Assembly: GCF_041154385.1 (NCBI RefSeq)
Contig: NZ_AP028929.1
Span: 372,001-436,000 of the forward strand
Direction: 5' to 3'
DNA length: 64,000 nt
Origin: Streptococcus sp. SN-1
GTDB lineage: Bacteria; Bacillota; Bacilli; Lactobacillales; Streptococcaceae
Positions 49,269 through 61,200 of the stretch are shown here, in pieces. The translations under genes were made by a program, and so were the position numbers. How positions within the stretch are numbered: position 1 is the stretch's first letter; each line of letters opens with the position of its first letter. The notes below the pieces were generated by a model. It saw only the letters and a list, made by a program, of their open reading frames with translations, was not told where the DNA came from and did not search any database.

Positions 49269-52200
49269 ATGTTTTTCAGACGTCAAAAGGGTCAATATCG
49301 CGAGACTGATCGTGTGACTCGATACAAACTGGTAAAATCCGGTAAGCATTGGTTGAGAGCTTCAACCTCTCTTTTTGGCTTGTTCAAGGTTTTGCGTGGT
49401 GGTGTAGATACTACTCAGGTTATGACCGAAGTAGTAGAAAACCAAACTAATCAAACGATTACAGGTCTTGATATTATAAGAGGTATTGCAGCAACAGGTG
49501 CCGTATTAGGTGGGGCTGTTGCTACTCAGACAAAAGTTTTTGCAAACGAAGCGGTAGCTCTTGAAAAAACGTTAGATAGTTCAGATGCTCTAGCAACGCA
49601 TGATACAGTTGTCCTTGGTACAACTGCAAAAGTGGATGCGGAGAATTCGGCAAGTCTGTCTAATTCAGTAAGCGAGAGTGTATCTACTTCAGAATCAGTA
49701 TCCACTAGTCTATCAGCTAGCGCTAGCACTTCTGCAAGTATGTCAACAAGTGCCTCAGAAAGCGCATCAACTTCGGCTAGCGTCTCAGCAAGTACTTCTG
49801 TAAGTTCTAGTCAGTCGATGGTGGCTTCAGGCAATAGTGTACATTCTACTACTGCTTCTGAGACTTCTGGAAAAACAGAGTCTGTGTCAAAAGAAAGTCA
49901 GTTGACTAAAGAAGAATTACCTACCTCTAAGCTAAGTGCTCCCGTATTGGAATCAGCTAAATTGGAAAAAGGTTTGGTTGATACGAATGCAGAAATAAGT
50001 AGTTTGGCGGGAGTAACTGCTGGTGCCATAGCAACATCGGAAGTTTCAGCTAAGCAACAGGATGAAAATCGCAAGAAGTTAACCAAACTTTCAGCTGAAA
50101 TGGGTGAGTACCTAGCAAAAGCGGTTGGTCTACCTAATAGTGATGAAGCCATAGCGAAAGTGAATGCTGCGGTGACTGCTATCGAGACAGCCCTTGCTAA
50201 TCCTAAGGCAGATTTGACCGAAACTGTAAAACTAGCGACCTCTGCTCGTAACTCGATTGCTAATGCTGTGTTGAGAGTCAATTCAGGTGCGCGTGATGCA
50301 CGAAATGGTCAAGGTATGGGCAATGGGGTACATCCTAGAGCTTTACCTACTTCGTTAATCACGAACACGTTTGCTAGCAATAGAACATCGGCTTCGCTTG
50401 AATCAGGTCAGTACAATAAGAATACACATGAAGTGATTTGGCGCATCAAGATGCACTCAGATAATGCCCTGAATTATGCTGGTTTACTTGCCAATGTGGA
50501 TCCAAATACGACCATCACCCGTGTTACTTTTAATGGTCAACCAATGGAGAAGCGTGGTGGTTCTGGCAATGAGTACGTGTTTAGCAAACGTCATGATTTA
50601 AATAGAAATCTAGATGCAACGATTGATGTTCATGCTATTGTGAATGACAAGTCAAGCAATGCCAGATTGGATGCCCGAGTTGCTACAAGTAGTCAACCGT
50701 TTACAAGTACGAATGTTTCTGGTAATTACACCAATATGATGACCTCTTATGTCCATACAGGTAGAGCAGGGAATCAAAATGATGCTGTGAGAAATCAGGG
50801 ACGCGCAACAGATAATCCTCCTACTGTTGAATTGCCAAAATTACTTGAAGTTTTCAATGATGATTCTGTAAATATCAATATGGTGTTTAGAGATGATAAG
50901 GCTTTGAGATTGTTCTATACGGGAAATAATCCTTTTATTACAGGTTTACAAGGTAAAAATTTCCCTGGACAAATCAACTTTGCGACTCTTAAACGAGATC
51001 CTAAAACAGGCCTCAATACAGCCTATGTTTATGAACATAAGCAGTGGACAACCGAGATTTATGGTACGATTGGTCGGGAAAATGGCTGGAAACCAATGAC
51101 TCCTGGGGATTACAATATTTCGTATGGTGCTGATGATACTGCCGGACAAAAAACAATGACTACGATGACTGTTCGTATTCACGGATTTAATGAGCGTCAA
51201 TCGCCTATAAGCGGTGCGACTGTCGCAGTTAATAATACGACAAATCTAAGTAAGGCAGAAAGAGACCAAGTATTGGCTAACTTTAAAGCAGCCAATGCAA
51301 ACGTTCTCTCAAGTACAGATTACAAAAAAGGATCTGAAGAAGGTTCAATCAGTGTAGCTAATAATGGAGATGTTACCATTACTTATCGTGATAGAACCAC
51401 GGATACAGTCACAAACAATGTTAAGTATGGTGTAGAGAAAACAACTGAGCACTTTTATGCAGTTAGCGACGAGCCTCTATCTAATATAAATCCAAGAAGT
51501 CTTGTGCGCCCAGTTGGCGGAGCATCTGACTTCCCTAGTGGGACAACGTTTGCATGGAAACAAGGTCAAGCTCCTACAATGGCAGTAGGAACTCGAACTG
51601 CAACTTTAACTGTAACTCACCCAGATAAAAAGACTACAACAGATTTAACATACAAGTACACAGTTTATCCGAAGATTGAAGCTCAAAGTGCCAATGAGGT
51701 TACTGGTAAGTTCTTTGCATTTAAAGGAACACATGCGGCGGACAGAACAGAGGGAGGTAATAGCAGTAAAATAAAAAGTGGAGCTTGGGCTAATAATTAT
51801 GGTAGAGATACGTTTGTATATACTAATATTAAATCGCTCCCTTCAGGGACTAAGTGGTCCTATAAGTATCAATTAAATGGTACAGGTCCGGAGAAAACAA
51901 CCGATGTTGGAACACCGGCTTTTGGTGAAGTATGGTATACAACTAAAGAAGTGGTGCAAGAAGAACCAATTAGTCATAAGACGACTTATACCATTAAAGC
52001 TGTTTATCCTAAAGGTCGTTTAGGTGCTGCATCAACTAACGACCCAGCTCTTACAAGCGAGACAACATTTGAGTATACGGTAGTTGATCCTATAGGAAAA
52101 GAATATGTGACAACAGTTGGGAATACAGGACCTTTGAATGAGATTATTAATGCCCCAGGCAAGGCTATTAAGAATTCGAATCCTAGTGTACCTATTCCTA

Positions 52201-55200
52201 ACGGTCCAGAGGAAGCGACTACAACCACCTACAGATGGGTATCTGCACCAGGTGATAGCACAGTAAGTACTCCAGGTATCAAAAAGGAAGATGTCACAGT
52301 TACCTTGCCAAAAGGAGCACAAACTAAAAATAATAGTAGTGCAAACATTCCTGTAACCATCAAAGTTAGACCAAACCCACCGCAAATCGCAGATAATCAA
52401 GTAACAAATACAGGTGGTCTTCCAAGCCGTGATATTACTGTAACAAACGCTTTACCAGGTGCGAAAGTTACCTTGACAATCAATGGCAAACAACTTTTAC
52501 CGAAAACGGCAGATGATAGAGGAATAGTTACGTTTGCTGCAAATGACTTAGCAGACAGTAATGGTTTACTTCCAACAGGGCCAGTGACTGTTAAACAAAG
52601 TAAGGAATTCCTTAATCCTGTAACAAATCATAATGAGACATTGGAATCAGATGTAAGCCGTGTTGAAATCAGCAAGGAAACTGAAGCGCCAAAAGTTACT
52701 GTTAAGGTAGAAGTACTTGATAAGTCTACAAATAAATGGGGAGAAGCTCCGAAGACGACAGATGGCAAGAGCAAAATATATGCTGGAGATCAATTCCGTG
52801 TCAGGGTTGAAACATCTGATAACAGTGGCAAAATTACTAGAGTTGAAGCTTGGGATAATGAAAGCAACGAAAGCAATACTCATCGTATAGGGAACTTAAT
52901 TTCAAGCCCACATGCTAAAGAAGATGCGACTAATCAAGTAAGGGAAAGTGATAACAGAATCATCGACGCTTCTAACGATCATCCATATACTCACGAGTTG
53001 ACAGGCACAGCGACTTATAACCCAAACCAGGTATTTAATCCAGAAGAAAATTATACTAACACTGCAACTCCTAACAATGCTCCAACCAACAATACTTGGA
53101 CACGCTATGCTAAAGTACGAGATATAAATGGCAATCCGGGTGTTGCTAAGTTTGTGATTATACAAGCTCCATTAAGTGAGAAATATAGTCCAGAGTCACC
53201 GGTGATTCAGGTGGAGAATCTTACTACACCAACAGAAGCTGATAAGAAAAAGATTCTAAAAGCGATTGAAGATGCGAATCCTAACAAGCAGATAAAAACT
53301 GTCTCTGTAGGTAGAGATGGTATGGTCACAGTTACCTATAAAGTAGCATCTACGTCAGCAAGCACAAGCGCAGTAGCGTCTACCTCAGCAAGCACAAGTG
53401 CGGTAGCGTCTACCTCAGCATCAACAAGTGCTGTAGCCTCTACCTCAGCATCGACTAGCGCCGTAGCGTCTACGTCAGCAAGTACAAGCGCCGTAGCGTC
53501 TACCTCAGCAAGCACAAGCGCAGTAGCATCTACCTCAGCCTCAACAAGCGCCGTAGCATCTACGTCAGCCTCAACAAGCGCCGTAGCCTCAACATCAGCA
53601 AGCACAAGTGCGGTAGCGTCTACGTCAGCGTCAACAAGCGCCGTAGCCTCAACATCAGCAAGCACAAGTGCGGTAGCGTCTACGTCAGCCTCAACAAGCG
53701 CCGTAGCGTCTACCTCAGCAAGCACAAGTGCGGTAGCGTCTACGTCAGCCAGCACAAGTGCGGTAGCGTCTACGTCAGCCAGCACAAGTGCGGTAGCTTC
53801 TACATCAGCATCAACAAGTGCGGTAGCCTCTACATCAGCAACGGTAGCGTCTACGTCAGCATCAACAAGTGCAGTAGCGTCTACCTCAGCAAGTACTAGC
53901 GCAGTAGCGTCTACGTCAGCGTCAACAAGTGCCGTAGCGTCTACGTCAGCAAGCACAAGCGCAGTAGCATCTACCTCAGCCTCAACAAGTGCAGTAGCAT
54001 CTACGTCAGCCTCAACAAGCGCCGTAGCGTCTACTTCAGCAAGCACAAGCGCCGTAGCGTCTACCTCAGCGTCAACAAGTGCAGTAGCGTCTACCTCAGC
54101 AAGCACAAGTGCCGTAGCGTCTACCTCAGCGTCAACAAGTGCCGTAGCGTCTACATCAGCATCAACAAGTGCAGTAGCGTCTACCTCAGCGTCAACAAGT
54201 GCAGTAGCGTCTACCTCAGCAAGCACAAGCGCCGTAGCGTCTACCTCAGCATCAACAAGTGCGGTAGCGTCTACCTCAGCATCAACAAGTGCGGTAGCCT
54301 CTACATCAGCAAGCACAAGTGCTGTAGCATCTACGTCAGCCAGCACAAGCGCCGTAGCGTCTACCTCAGCATCAACCAGTGCCGTAGCGTCTACGTCAGC
54401 AAGCACAAGCGCCGTAGCATCTACCTCAGCAAGCACAAGTGCTGTAGCGTCTACATCAGCCAGCACAAGTGCTGTAGCGTCTACGTCAGCAAGCACAAGC
54501 GCTGTAGCATCTACGTCAGCATCAACTAGCGCGGTAGCATCTACGTCAGCGTCAACAAGTGCCGTAGCGTCTACGTCAGCAAGCACAAGCGCGGTAGCAT
54601 CTACCTCAGCATCAACAAGTGCGGTAGCGTCTACCTCAGCAAGTACTAGCGCAGTAGCATCTACCTCAGCCTCAACCAGCGCAGTAGCGTCTACCTCAGC
54701 GTCAACCAGCGCAGTAGCATCTACCTCAGCGTCAACCAGTGCGGTAGCGTCTACTTCAGCGTCAACCAGTGCGGTAGCCTCTACCTCAGCAAGCACAAGC
54801 GCAGTGGCGTCTACCTCAGCCAGCACAAGTGCGGTAGCGTCTACCTCAGCAAGCACGAGTGCGGTAGCGTCTACCTCAGCAAGCACAAGCGCAGTAGCGT
54901 CTACCTCAGCAAGCACAAGTGCGGTAGCGTCTACCTCAGCATCAACAAGTGCTGTAGCCTCTACCTCAGCATCGACTAGCGCCGTAGCGTCTACGTCAGC
55001 AAGTACAAGCGCCGTAGCGTCTACCTCAGCAAGCACAAGCGCAGTAGCATCTACCTCAGCCTCAACAAGCGCCGTAGCATCTACGTCAGCCTCAACAAGC
55101 GCCGTAGCCTCAACATCAGCAAGCACAAGTGCGGTAGCGTCTACGTCAGCGTCAACAAGCGCCGTAGCCTCAACATCAGCAAGCACAAGTGCGGTAGCGT

Positions 55201-58200
55201 CTACGTCAGCCTCAACAAGCGCCGTAGCGTCTACCTCAGCAAGCACAAGTGCGGTAGCGTCTACGTCAGCCAGCACAAGTGCGGTAGCGTCTACGTCAGC
55301 CAGCACAAGTGCGGTAGCTTCTACATCAGCATCAACAAGTGCGGTAGCCTCTACATCAGCAAGCACAAGCGCAGTAGCATCTACGTCAGCCAGCACAAGT
55401 GCGGTAGCTTCTACATCAGCATCAACAAGCGCCGTAGCGTCTACCTCAGCATCAACAAGTGCAGTAGCGTCTACTTCAGCGTCAACAAGTGCGGTAGCGT
55501 CTACTTCAGCAAGCACAAGCGCAGTAGCATCTACGTCAGCAAGCACAAGTGCTGTAGCGTCTACCTCAGCATCAACTAGCGCGGTAGCATCTACGTCAGC
55601 AAGCACAAGTGCCGTAGCCTCTACCTCAGCAAGTACTAGCGCAGTAGCGTCTACCTCAGCGTCAACAAGCGCCGTAGCGTCTACATCAGCAAGTACTAGC
55701 GCAGTAGCGTCTACCTCAGCAAGCACAAGTGCGGTAGCGTCTACCTCAGCAAGCACAAGTGCCGTAGCGTCTACATCAGCAAGTACTAGCGCAGTAGCCT
55801 CTACATCAGCCAGCACAAGTGCGGTAGCGTCTACATCAGCGTCAACAAGTGCAGTAGCATCTACGTCAGCCAGCACAAGTGCGGTAGCGTCTACATCAGC
55901 GTCAACAAGTGCAGTAGCATCTACGTCAGCCAGCACAAGCGCCGTAGCGTCTACATCAGCAAGCACAAGTGCCGTAGCATCTACGTCAGCGTCAACAAGT
56001 GCGGTAGCGTCTACGTCAGCATCAACAAGTGCAGTAGCGTCTACCTCAGCAAGTACTAGCGCAGTAGCGTCTACGTCAGCGTCAACAAGTGCCGTAGCGT
56101 CTACGTCAGCAAGCACAAGCGCAGTAGCATCTACCTCAGCCTCAACAAGTGCAGTAGCATCTACGTCAGCCTCAACAAGCGCCGTAGCGTCTACTTCAGC
56201 AAGCACAAGCGCCGTAGCGTCTACCTCAGCGTCAACAAGTGCAGTAGCGTCTACCTCAGCAAGCACAAGTGCCGTAGCGTCTACCTCAGCGTCAACAAGT
56301 GCCGTAGCGTCTACATCAGCATCAACAAGTGCAGTAGCGTCTACCTCAGCGTCAACAAGTGCAGTAGCGTCTACCTCAGCAAGCACAAGCGCCGTAGCGT
56401 CTACCTCAGCATCAACAAGTGCGGTAGCGTCTACCTCAGCATCAACAAGTGCGGTAGCCTCTACATCAGCAAGCACAAGTGCTGTAGCATCTACGTCAGC
56501 CAGCACAAGCGCCGTAGCGTCTACCTCAGCATCAACCAGTGCCGTAGCGTCTACGTCAGCAAGCACAAGCGCCGTAGCATCTACCTCAGCAAGCACAAGT
56601 GCTGTAGCGTCTACATCAGCCAGCACAAGTGCTGTAGCGTCTACGTCAGCAAGCACAAGCGCTGTAGCATCTACGTCAGCATCAACTAGCGCGGTAGCAT
56701 CTACGTCAGCGTCAACAAGTGCCGTAGCGTCTACGTCAGCAAGCACAAGCGCGGTAGCATCTACCTCAGCATCAACAAGTGCGGTAGCCTCTACATCAGC
56801 AAGCACAAGCGCAGTAGCATCTACGTCAGCCAGCACAAGTGCGGTAGCTTCTACATCAGCATCAACAAGCGCCGTAGCGTCTACCTCAGCATCAACAAGT
56901 GCAGTAGCGTCTACGTCAGCAAGCACAAGCGCGGTAGCATCTACCTCAGCCTCAACAAGCGCCGTAGCGTCTACCTCAGCATCAACAAGTGCAGTAGCAT
57001 CTACCTCAGCCTCAACAAGTGCCGTAGCGTCTACCTCAGCGTCAACAAGTGCCGTAGCGTCTACATCAGCATCAACAAGTGCAGTAGCGTCTACCTCAGC
57101 GTCAACAAGTGCCGTAGCGTCTACCTCAGCAAGCACAAGTGCTGTAGCATCTACGTCAGCCAGCACAAGCGCCGTAGCGTCTACATCAGCAAGTACTAGC
57201 GCAGTAGCCTCTACCTCAGCCAGCACAAGTGCGGTAGCGTCTACCTCAGCAAGCACAAGTGCCGTAGCGTCTACCTCAGCAAGTACTAGCGCAGTAGCCT
57301 CTACATCAGCCAGCACAAGCGCTGTAGCATCTACCTCAGCAAGCACAAGCGCTGTAGCGTCTACATCAGCAAGTACTAGCGCCGTAGCGTCTACATCAGC
57401 ATCAACAAGTGCCGTAGCGTCTACCTCAGCAAGCACAAGCGCAGTAGCGTCTACCTCAGCGTCAACAAGTGCAGTAGCGTCTACGTCAGCCTCAACAAGT
57501 GCGGTAGCCTCTACCTCAGCATCGACTAGCGCCGTAGCGTCTACGTCAGCAAGCACAAGTGCCGTAGCTTCTACCTCAGCCAGCACAAGCGCCGTAGCGT
57601 CTACGTCAGCCTCAACAAGTGCCGTAGCGTCTACGTCAGCATCGACTAGCGCGGTAGCGTCTACGTCAGCGTCAACAAGTGCTGTAGCATCTACGTCAGC
57701 AAGCACAAGCGCAGTAGCGTCTACGTCAGCGTCAACAAGCGCCGTAGCCTCTACGTCAGCGTCAACAAGCGCCGTAGCATCTACCTCAGCAAGTACTAGC
57801 GCTGTAGCCTCTACCTCAGCATCAACAAGTGCCGTAGCGTCTACCTCAGCGTCAACAAGTGCTGTAGCTTCTACCTCAGCAAGTACAAGTGCGGTAGCGT
57901 CTACCTCAGCCTCAACAAGTGCGGTAGCGTCTACCTCAGCAAGCACAAGTGCGGTAGCATCTACCTCAGCATCAACAAGTGCCGTAGCTTCTACCTCAGC
58001 AAGTACAAGTGCTGTAGCGTCTACATCAGCATCAACAAGTGCCGTAGCGTCTACCTCAGCGTCAACAAGTGCCGTAGCGTCTACCTCAGCAAGTACAAGT
58101 GCCGTAGCGTCTACCTCAGCAAGCACAAGCGCAGTAGCCTCTACATCAGCAAGTACTAGCGCCGTAGCGTCTACATCAGCAAGTACAAGTGCCGTAGCGT

Positions 58201-61200
58201 CTACATCAGCGTCAACTAGCGCGGTAGCGTCTACATCAGCATCAACAAGTGCGGTAGCGTCTACCTCAGCAAGTACTAGCGCAGTAGCATCTACCTCAGC
58301 CTCAACCAGCGCAGTAGCGTCTACCTCAGCGTCAACCAGCGCAGTAGCATCTACCTCAGCGTCAACCAGTGCGGTAGCGTCTACTTCAGCGTCAACCAGT
58401 GCGGTAGCCTCTACCTCAGCAAGCACAAGCGCAGTGGCGTCTACCTCAGCCAGCACAAGTGCGGTAGCGTCTACCTCAGCAAGCACGAGTGCGGTAGCGT
58501 CTACCTCAGCAAGCACAAGCGCAGTAGCGTCTACCTCAGCAAGCACAAGTGCGGTAGCGTCTACCTCAGCATCAACAAGTGCTGTAGCCTCTACCTCAGC
58601 ATCGACTAGCGCCGTAGCGTCTACGTCAGCAAGTACAAGCGCCGTAGCGTCTACCTCAGCAAGCACAAGCGCAGTAGCATCTACCTCAGCCTCAACAAGC
58701 GCCGTAGCATCTACGTCAGCCTCAACAAGCGCCGTAGCCTCAACATCAGCAAGCACAAGTGCGGTAGCGTCTACGTCAGCGTCAACAAGCGCCGTAGCCT
58801 CAACATCAGCAAGCACAAGTGCGGTAGCGTCTACGTCAGCCTCAACAAGCGCCGTAGCGTCTACCTCAGCAAGCACAAGTGCGGTAGCGTCTACGTCAGC
58901 CAGCACAAGTGCGGTAGCGTCTACGTCAGCCAGCACAAGTGCGGTAGCTTCTACATCAGCATCAACAAGTGCGGTAGCCTCTACATCAGCAAGCACAAGC
59001 GCAGTAGCATCTACGTCAGCCAGCACAAGTGCGGTAGCTTCTACATCAGCATCAACAAGCGCCGTAGCGTCTACCTCAGCATCAACAAGTGCAGTAGCGT
59101 CTACTTCAGCGTCAACAAGTGCGGTAGCGTCTACTTCAGCAAGCACAAGCGCAGTAGCATCTACGTCAGCAAGCACAAGTGCTGTAGCGTCTACCTCAGC
59201 ATCAACTAGCGCGGTAGCATCTACGTCAGCAAGCACAAGTGCCGTAGCCTCTACCTCAGCAAGTACTAGCGCAGTAGCGTCTACCTCAGCGTCAACAAGC
59301 GCCGTAGCGTCTACATCAGCAAGTACTAGCGCAGTAGCGTCTACCTCAGCAAGCACAAGTGCGGTAGCGTCTACCTCAGCAAGCACAAGTGCGGTAGCGT
59401 CTACATCAGCAAGTACTAGCGCAGTAGCCTCTACATCAGCCAGCACAAGTGCGGTAGCGTCTACATCAGCGTCAACAAGTGCAGTAGCATCTACGTCAGC
59501 CAGCACAAGTGCGGTAGCGTCTACATCAGCGTCAACAAGTGCAGTAGCATCTACGTCAGCCAGCACAAGCGCCGTAGCGTCTACCTCAGCAAGCACAAGT
59601 GCCGTAGCATCTACGTCAGCGTCAACAAGTGCGGTAGCGTCTACGTCAGCATCAACAAGTGCAGTAGCGTCTACCTCAGCAAGTACTAGCGCAGTAGCGT
59701 CTACGTCAGCGTCAACAAGTGCCGTAGCGTCTACGTCAGCAAGCACAAGCGCAGTAGCATCTACCTCAGCCTCAACAAGTGCAGTAGCATCTACGTCAGC
59801 CTCAACAAGCGCCGTAGCGTCTACTTCAGCAAGCACAAGCGCCGTAGCGTCTACCTCAGCGTCAACAAGTGCAGTAGCGTCTACCTCAGCAAGCACAAGT
59901 GCCGTAGCGTCTACCTCAGCGTCAACAAGTGCCGTAGCGTCTACATCAGCATCAACAAGTGCAGTAGCGTCTACCTCAGCGTCAACAAGTGCAGTAGCGT
60001 CTACCTCAGCAAGCACAAGCGCCGTAGCGTCTACCTCAGCATCAACAAGTGCGGTAGCGTCTACCTCAGCATCAACAAGTGCGGTAGCCTCTACATCAGC
60101 AAGCACAAGTGCTGTAGCATCTACGTCAGCCAGCACAAGCGCCGTAGCGTCTACCTCAGCATCAACCAGTGCCGTAGCGTCTACGTCAGCAAGCACAAGC
60201 GCCGTAGCATCTACCTCAGCAAGCACAAGTGCTGTAGCGTCTACATCAGCCAGCACAAGTGCTGTAGCGTCTACGTCAGCAAGCACAAGCGCTGTAGCAT
60301 CTACGTCAGCATCAACTAGCGCGGTAGCATCTACGTCAGCGTCAACAAGTGCCGTAGCGTCTACGTCAGCAAGCACAAGCGCGGTAGCATCTACCTCAGC
60401 ATCAACAAGTGCGGTAGCCTCTACATCAGCAAGCACAAGCGCAGTAGCATCTACGTCAGCCAGCACAAGTGCGGTAGCTTCTACATCAGCATCAACAAGC
60501 GCCGTAGCGTCTACCTCAGCATCAACAAGTGCAGTAGCGTCTACGTCAGCAAGCACAAGCGCGGTAGCATCTACCTCAGCCTCAACAAGCGCCGTAGCGT
60601 CTACCTCAGCATCAACAAGTGCAGTAGCATCTACCTCAGCCTCAACAAGTGCCGTAGCGTCTACCTCAGCGTCAACAAGTGCCGTAGCGTCTACATCAGC
60701 ATCAACAAGTGCAGTAGCGTCTACCTCAGCGTCAACAAGTGCCGTAGCGTCTACCTCAGCAAGCACAAGTGCTGTAGCATCTACGTCAGCCAGCACAAGC
60801 GCCGTAGCGTCTACATCAGCAAGTACTAGCGCAGTAGCCTCTACCTCAGCCAGCACAAGTGCGGTAGCGTCTACCTCAGCAAGCACAAGTGCCGTAGCGT
60901 CTACCTCAGCAAGTACTAGCGCAGTAGCCTCTACATCAGCCAGCACAAGCGCTGTAGCATCTACCTCAGCAAGCACAAGCGCTGTAGCGTCTACATCAGC
61001 AAGTACTAGCGCCGTAGCGTCTACATCAGCATCAACAAGTGCCGTAGCGTCTACCTCAGCAAGCACAAGCGCAGTAGCGTCTACCTCAGCGTCAACAAGT
61101 GCAGTAGCGTCTACGTCAGCCTCAACAAGTGCGGTAGCCTCTACCTCAGCATCGACTAGCGCCGTAGCGTCTACGTCAGCAAGCACAAGTGCCGTAGCTT

